18,778 nt of DNA. Source: an uncultured Prevotella sp. GTDB taxonomy: Bacteria > Bacteroidota > Bacteroidia > Bacteroidales > Bacteroidaceae. The stretch covers positions 1 to 18,778 of the forward strand of contig CABSIA010000044.1 in NCBI GenBank assembly GCA_902477645.1, in the 5' to 3' direction. Under the pieces are notes generated by a model that worked only from the letters and a program-made list of their open reading frames with translations, was not told the DNA's origin and searched no databases. Within the stretch, counting starts at the first letter, position 1, and each line of letters starts with the position of its first letter. The translations under genes were made by a program, and so were the position numbers. Below are positions 14,968-18,778 of the stretch, piece after piece.

Positions 14968-17127
14968 ATGTCTAATATCAAATGTAGTTCAGTTATGATT
15001 CGTACATTCAATAGATTTATAATATCAGCAATCTGTGCAATGGTGGCCATCAGTGCCACCTCACAGGTTGCCAGTCATTCCGTGGCTTCGCCCGACGGAA
15101 ATCTTAAACTGAGTTTCTCGCTGACAGATGAAGGCGTGCCGACATATAAGATTGACTACAAGGACATTCCTGTGGTGAAGACAAGTCGCCTCGGCATGGA
15201 ACTTAATGAGGAGAACTCGTTGATGGACAAATTCCGCATCAATAAAGTCTCCACCTCATCCTTTGACGAGACATGGCAACCTGTGTGGGGTGAGGAGAGT
15301 AATATCCGCAACCATTACAATGAGTTGTTCGTGGAATTGGAGAAACCGTCTAACGGACGATTTATGAATTTCCGTTTCCGAGTTTATGACGATGGCGTAG
15401 GTTTTCGTTATGAGTTTCCACAGCAACAGTTCCTGCCTTACTTCACTGTAAAGGCTGAGCATACTGAGTTTGCCATGGCTGGCGATCATACGGCGTGGTG
15501 GATTCCGGGAGACTATGACACGCAGGAATACGACTATACCGAGTCGAAGCTCTCTGAGATACGCGGGTTGATGGAGGCCGCCAAATGCGATAATGCCTCC
15601 CAGACCTTTTTCTCGCCGACAGGTGTGCAGACATCATTGCAGATGAAGACAGCTGAAGGATTATATGTCAATATCCATGAGGCTGCACTTGTGGATTATT
15701 CATGTATGCACCTAGACCTTGACGACAAGAACTTAGTGTTCCGTTCGCAGCTCACCCCTGATGCACAAGGAAATATGGCACACTGCCAGACACCTTGCAG
15801 CACTCCATGGCGCACTGTGATGGTGGTTGACGATGCAAGGAAAGCTCTCGCTTCACGTCTTATCCTCAATCTCAACGAGCCTTGCAAATATAAAGACACG
15901 TCGTGGATTAAACCTGTGAAGTATATCGGCGTATGGTGGGAGATGATAGGCGGAGGCAAGGCTTGGTCTTACACTAACGACCTGCCGTCGGTGCATATAG
16001 GTTCTACCGACTATTCCAAATGCAAGCCCCATGGCAATCATCCTGCCAACAATGCCAATGTGAGAAAATATATTGACTTTGCGGCTAAGCACGGATTCTC
16101 GCAGGTGCTTGTCGAGGGTTGGAATATAGGTTGGGAAGACTGGTTCGGTCATGAGAAAGACTATGTGTTTGATTTCCAGACTCCCTATCCCGACTTCGAC
16201 ATCAAGGCTCTAAACGACTATGCTCACTCAAAAGGTGTGAGACTTATGATGCACCATGAGACATCAGGCTCTGTTCGCAACTACGAGCGTCATCTCGAAG
16301 CGGCATACAACCTCATGGACAAGTATGGCTACAACTCTGTCAAGAGCGGATATGTAGGCAACATACTGCCTCGTGGAGAGCATCATTACGGACAATGGAT
16401 GAACAACCACTATCTGTATTGTGTCACAGAGGCAGCCAAGCATCATATCATGGTCAATGCCCACGAGGCTGTACGTCCCACCGGACTCTGCCGCACCTAT
16501 CCCAACCTCATAGGCAACGAGTCGGCACGCGGCACCGAGTACGAGTCGTTTGCAGGTAACAAGGCTTTCCATACCACTGTTCTCCCGTTCACACGTCTGC
16601 AAGGAGGACCGATGGACTATACACCGGGCATCCTTGAAGGCGACATGAACAAGATTGACCCTGGCAAGCATCATCACATCAATTCCACCCTTGCCCGTCA
16701 GTTGGCGCTCTACGTCACAATGTACAGTCCGCTGCAGATGGCGGCCGATATCCCCGACAACTATGAGAAATATTCAGATGCCTTCCAGTTTATTAAGGAT
16801 GTGGCTATTGACTGGGATGAGAGTCGCTATCTTGAGGCAGAGCCAGGGCAGTATATCACCATTGCCCGTAAGGCAAAGGGTACAGATAACTGGTTTATGG
16901 GCTGCACGGCAGGTGAGAATGGACATCAGTCCACTCTTAAGCTCGACTTCCTTGACAAGGGTCGCAAATATGAGGCTGTCATATATGCCGACGCTAAGGA
17001 TGCCGACTATCAAAAGAATCCACAAGCATACACTATCTCCAAGTGTAAGGTGACAAACAAGAGCATTCTCAAGCTCAAAGCCGCTCGTGGTGGTGGATAT
17101 GCCATTAGTATCAAACCAATAAATTAA
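14968..17127 (+). CDS. susB: SusB-like GH97 alpha-glucosidase
   Basis: Periplasmic exo-acting enzyme that releases glucose from the non-reducing end of alpha-gluco-oligosaccharides, with Ca2+ needed in known members. The product has 719 residues from the first ATG. The second ATG (14995, MIRTFNRF) gives a tidy signal peptide ending ISATSQ and is the better start, giving 710 residues. SusB has about 738. After an N-terminal beta domain the barrel carries VEGWNIGWEDWF (382-393), MMHHETSGSVRNYE (427-440), VNAHEAVRPTG (496-506) and GNESARGTEYESF (516-528). Glu431, Glu500 and Glu524 line up with SusB Glu439, Glu508 and Glu532 at a constant offset of 8. These are the base and acid residues of the inverting branch; the retaining branch has an Asp nucleophile instead. 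The gene begins 3 bp after the GH27-like stop codon. Confidence 0.93.
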   Translation: MSNIKCSSVMIRTFNRFIISAICAMVAISATSQVASHSVASPDGNLKLSFSLTDEGVPTYKIDYKDIPVVKTSRLGMELNEENSLMDKFRINKVSTSSFDETWQPVWGEESNIRNHYNELFVELEKPSNGRFMNFRFRVYDDGVGFRYEFPQQQFLPYFTVKAEHTEFAMAGDHTAWWIPGDYDTQEYDYTESKLSEIRGLMEAAKCDNASQTFFSPTGVQTSLQMKTAEGLYVNIHEAALVDYSCMHLDLDDKNLVFRSQLTPDAQGNMAHCQTPCSTPWRTVMVVDDARKALASRLILNLNEPCKYKDTSWIKPVKYIGVWWEMIGGGKAWSYTNDLPSVHIGSTDYSKCKPHGNHPANNANVRKYIDFAAKHGFSQVLVEGWNIGWEDWFGHEKDYVFDFQTPYPDFDIKALNDYAHSKGVRLMMHHETSGSVRNYERHLEAAYNLMDKYGYNSVKSGYVGNILPRGEHHYGQWMNNHYLYCVTEAAKHHIMVNAHEAVRPTGLCRTYPNLIGNESARGTEYESFAGNKAFHTTVLPFTRLQGGPMDYTPGILEGDMNKIDPGKHHHINSTLARQLALYVTMYSPLQMAADIPDNYEKYSDAFQFIKDVAIDWDESRYLEAEPGQYITIARKAKGTDNWFMGCTAGENGHQSTLKLDFLDKGRKYEAVIYADAKDADYQKNPQAYTISKCKVTNKSILKLKAARGGGYAISIKPIN

Positions 17128-17133
17128 AAGCTT

Positions 17134-18021
17134 ATGAAAATAAATTTTCTTAGAAAAATGTTTTGCAGTTTGGTTCTTGCAGCCACAGTATTAACCGCAA
17201 ATGCCGCCGACCGATTGCTAATCGTCGGTGAGGCTGTATGGGGAGGTTGGTCTATCGACAACAGTATTGTGATGTTTAACAGCACCGAGAATCCTGATGT
17301 GTTTAAGGCCACAGTAAATCTAAACGCGAATGGAACTTTTAAGTTTCTTACTACCACTGATTGGGGCAACCTCGAATATCGCGCTGGTGACAATGACGTC
17401 ACTCTCGCCGAAGGTGTTGCGTCACCCCTGGTATCTACCGAAGAAAACTCCAACGACAAGCAGTTCAAGGTGAGCGAAACAGCCAACTATGACATCGTTT
17501 GTGACCTCACAGCAAAGACTATTGTCGTCAAGAAGGCTGGTTATCAGACAAGTCCACTGAAGCATACTGCCCTGTGGATGATAGGTTCGGCCACACCTGG
17601 AGGATGGAGTATCGGTGAGGGCACAATGCTTGTTCCCACGGTTGACAATCCAACAGTGTTCAAGGCTACTGTTAACCTTGTGGAGGGAGAGATGAAGATT
17701 GCGGTGAACAATCAAACAGGTTTCGGACAGACATTCTATATTCGCGACACTACCGATGAAACTAAAATGGTGTTTGGCGGTGATGACAACAAGTGGAATA
17801 TCACCAAGGCAGGAAAGTATGATGTTACAGTGGATGTAGTCAATATGACGATATCAATCACAGAATCAAGCTCTACCGGTATCTCTTCTGCTGAGAGTGC
17901 TTCTAATGTTACAACCGCATTGTACGACCTTGGAGGAAATAGTGTTTCTTCTAAAAATCTTCGTCCCGGTTGCTATATACAAAAGAGTGGTTCGAAGATT
18001 AAGAAAATCATCGTAAAGTAA
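17134..18021 (+). CDS. SusE/F-type protein with type IX secretion-like C-terminal tail
   Basis: A 295-residue secreted protein starting 6 bp after the GH97 stop codon, and last in the operon. The signal peptide (1-25, ending TANAA) has no lipobox Cys after it, unlike SusE and SusF. Two modules follow, at about 27-133 (LLIVGEAVWGGWS) and 146-243 (LWMIGSATPGGWS and GGDDNKWNITKAGKYDVTV). They resemble those of the lipoprotein at 12318, more clearly so for the second. The last 34 residues (YDLGGNSV, LRPGCYIQ, KKIIVK) resemble the C-terminal sorting domain that sends proteins through the type IX secretion system in Bacteroidetes, with the usual GxY-type and lysine-rich end. So it may be exported to the surface by another route than the lipoproteins. 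Glycan binding is inferred from the modules; the tail call is by resemblance only. Confidence 0.8.
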   Translation: MKINFLRKMFCSLVLAATVLTANAADRLLIVGEAVWGGWSIDNSIVMFNSTENPDVFKATVNLNANGTFKFLTTTDWGNLEYRAGDNDVTLAEGVASPLVSTEENSNDKQFKVSETANYDIVCDLTAKTIVVKKAGYQTSPLKHTALWMIGSATPGGWSIGEGTMLVPTVDNPTVFKATVNLVEGEMKIAVNNQTGFGQTFYIRDTTDETKMVFGGDDNKWNITKAGKYDVTVDVVNMTISITESSSTGISSAESASNVTTALYDLGGNSVSSKNLRPGCYIQKSGSKIKKIIVK

Positions 18022-18052
18022 TATTTCATTTATTTGGTAATATATTTAATGA

Positions 18053-18092
18053 CAGGTTCATTGGGTTGTCCCAATGGACCTGACTTCTTTTG
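18053..18092 (+). terminator. Intrinsic terminator of the Sus-type operon
   Basis: A 13-bp stem pairs 18053-18065 (CAGGTTCATTGGG) with 18070-18082 (CCCAATGGACCTG) around a 4-nt loop TTGT, with one G-U pair. A T-rich tail (ACTTCTTTTGATTT) follows. It lies 31 bp after the last stop codon of the operon. On the other strand the tail has fewer T residues, so termination is best assigned to the plus strand. Confidence 0.85.
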
Positions 18093-18094
18093 AT

Positions 18095-18214
18095 TTACTT
18101 GCTGATTAAACATTTTGCTTCTTCATTCGTCAGATAATCGAAAGATGCATCGGTTATTATCAACCTGAGTTCGGGATAAGATGAAGCGAGAAAAACAACT
18201 ATGTTATAAGACAT
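18095..18214 (-). CDS. Possible small ORF, 39 codons
   Basis: ATG at 18212-18214 opens a 39-residue frame, MSYNIVVFLASSYPELRL and onward to EEAKCLISK, with a stop at 18095-18097. It lies in the 258-bp gap between the operon and the transposase remnant. Its composition looks protein-like, and it could be the end of a longer ancestral gene cut by the insertion sequence. An open frame of this length also occurs by chance. I recognise no family. Confidence 0.2.
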   Translation of the reverse strand: MSYNIVVFLASSYPELRLIITDASFDYLTNEEAKCLISK

Positions 18215-18279
18215 AGCTCATCATCCATCCACATGAGTGAAAGGCTATTGGTAAGTTATAAAAACGTCAATAAATTCTC
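18215..18279. other. Gap next to the transposase remnant, no feature recognised
   Basis: AT-rich stretch expected to contain the downstream end of the insertion sequence. I could not recognise a terminal inverted repeat or a target-site duplication here by eye; the partner end lies outside the window. Confidence 0.3.
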
Positions 18280-18747
18280 TTATTGGATAACCGTGAGCAT
18301 CCCGTCAACATGCTCTATAGAATAATCGATGTTGATGGACGGCTTCTTCTCGTAGAAGCTGTATGCGGCCAAAACGGACAGTACATTCATCGCAAAATTG
18401 AAAACACTGCGGTGTCTTGAATGCACAAGTTGGGCAACATTCTTCAGTTCGTCATTAACCGTTTCAATGACTGAGCGTTTGCGAAGAAGTATCTTGTCAT
18501 AAAGAGGCATGAGCCTGTTTCTCATGTTGCATTTCAGCCCCGTCACAAGCTCAATCCCGTCATTAAACAATCTTTCAAACAGTCCTTGTGAAATATATCC
18601 CTTGTCTGCGAACAGTTTCCCAAACACATTGTCGCTCAGCCTGTTGAACACCTCTGGATTCCTGTCGTCAACGTTAGCCTTGGTAAGCATGAAATTCAAA
18701 AGCTCACCCCTCTCATTGCATATCCTCAAATCCGCAACTACGCGCAT
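18280..18747 (-). pseudogene. IS982-family transposase, C-terminal half
   Basis: The last 155 or so residues of a DDE transposase of the IS982 family, which is usually about 290-300 residues. ANVDDRNPEVF, ADKGYISQGLFERL (second catalytic Asp at 48) and RSVIETVNDELKN (catalytic Glu at 95) are present, as is the ending SRHRSVFNF to YSFYEKKPSI. The first catalytic Asp would lie upstream. In the same frame a TGA at 18772-18774 blocks extension, and the expected GFKLH-like segment before NERGELLNF is missing. The upstream half is therefore either in another frame beyond the window or lost. The ATG at 18747 is simply the first Met after the stop. I could not fix the terminal inverted repeat of the element; its downstream end should lie below 18280. 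Confidence 0.8.
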
Positions 18748-18778
18748 AATATGATATAGAAGCGAAAAGAATCAGCAT

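Noticed and set aside
7540..18021. Calling the locus a classical starch (sus) operon
   Set aside because: No GH13 SusA or SusG is present, the SusD differs from the starch type, and a GH27-like enzyme with an altered motif is present; the substrate is left open.
18053..18092. Continuation of a minus-strand gene through the terminator (27-codon frame MFNQQVNQKK onward)
   Set aside because: The inverted repeat followed by a T-rich tail right after the operon explains the sequence better; the frame is short and matches nothing known to me.

Overview
The window looks like a chromosomal segment of a Bacteroidetes bacterium, most likely a Prevotella relative (Prevotellaceae). Three things point there: a C-A-B ordered fumarate reductase/succinate dehydrogenase operon of the Bacteroides type, a Sus-type polysaccharide utilisation locus, and promoters that match the Bacteroidetes -7 motif TAnnTTTG with A-rich leaders instead of strong Shine-Dalgarno sites. 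The genus is an inference from protein style; no rRNA or tRNA gene is present to confirm it.

Region 1 (1-3760) is the respiratory operon frdC (3' part), frdA, frdB, closed by a strong intrinsic terminator at 3723-3758. Between frdA and frdB sits a roughly 590-bp insert. It holds a four-helix-bundle protein gene (2495-2866) bracketed by three arrays of a degenerate octamer, consensus ACTYGTCA. One array is inverted and starts on the base after the frdA stop codon; the last one ends 10 bp before the frdB start codon.

Region 2 (3760-5590) is a decaying stretch. A membrane-bound hybrid regulator (periplasmic sugar-binding domain, one membrane segment, AraC-type DNA-binding domain) is split by a frameshift at an (AT)4 run. 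Directly behind it lies the remnant of an HU-family DNA-binding protein with an apparent internal deletion and frame change.

Region 3 (5579-18092) is a polysaccharide utilisation locus. A SusR-like regulator reads leftward. A divergent intergenic region carries two face-to-face Bacteroidetes promoters and a 10-bp palindrome. Then a tight rightward operon reads SusC transporter, SusD lipoprotein, a surface lipoprotein with three tandem SusE/F-type modules, a GH27-like lipoprotein glycosidase, a SusB-like GH97 alpha-glucosidase, and a second SusE/F-type protein that ends in a type IX secretion-like C-terminal tail. The operon ends in a hairpin terminator at 18053-18092. Together these genes should bind an alpha-glucan or related alpha-linked glycan on the surface, import oligosaccharides through SusCD, and cleave them to monosaccharides. 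No GH13 amylase is present, so the true substrate is open; an isomalto- or dextran-type alpha-glucan is a reasonable guess.

Region 4 (18093-18778) holds a doubtful 39-codon ORF and the C-terminal half of an IS982-family transposase on the minus strand at the window edge. An in-frame stop precedes that half, so the insertion sequence is probably broken.
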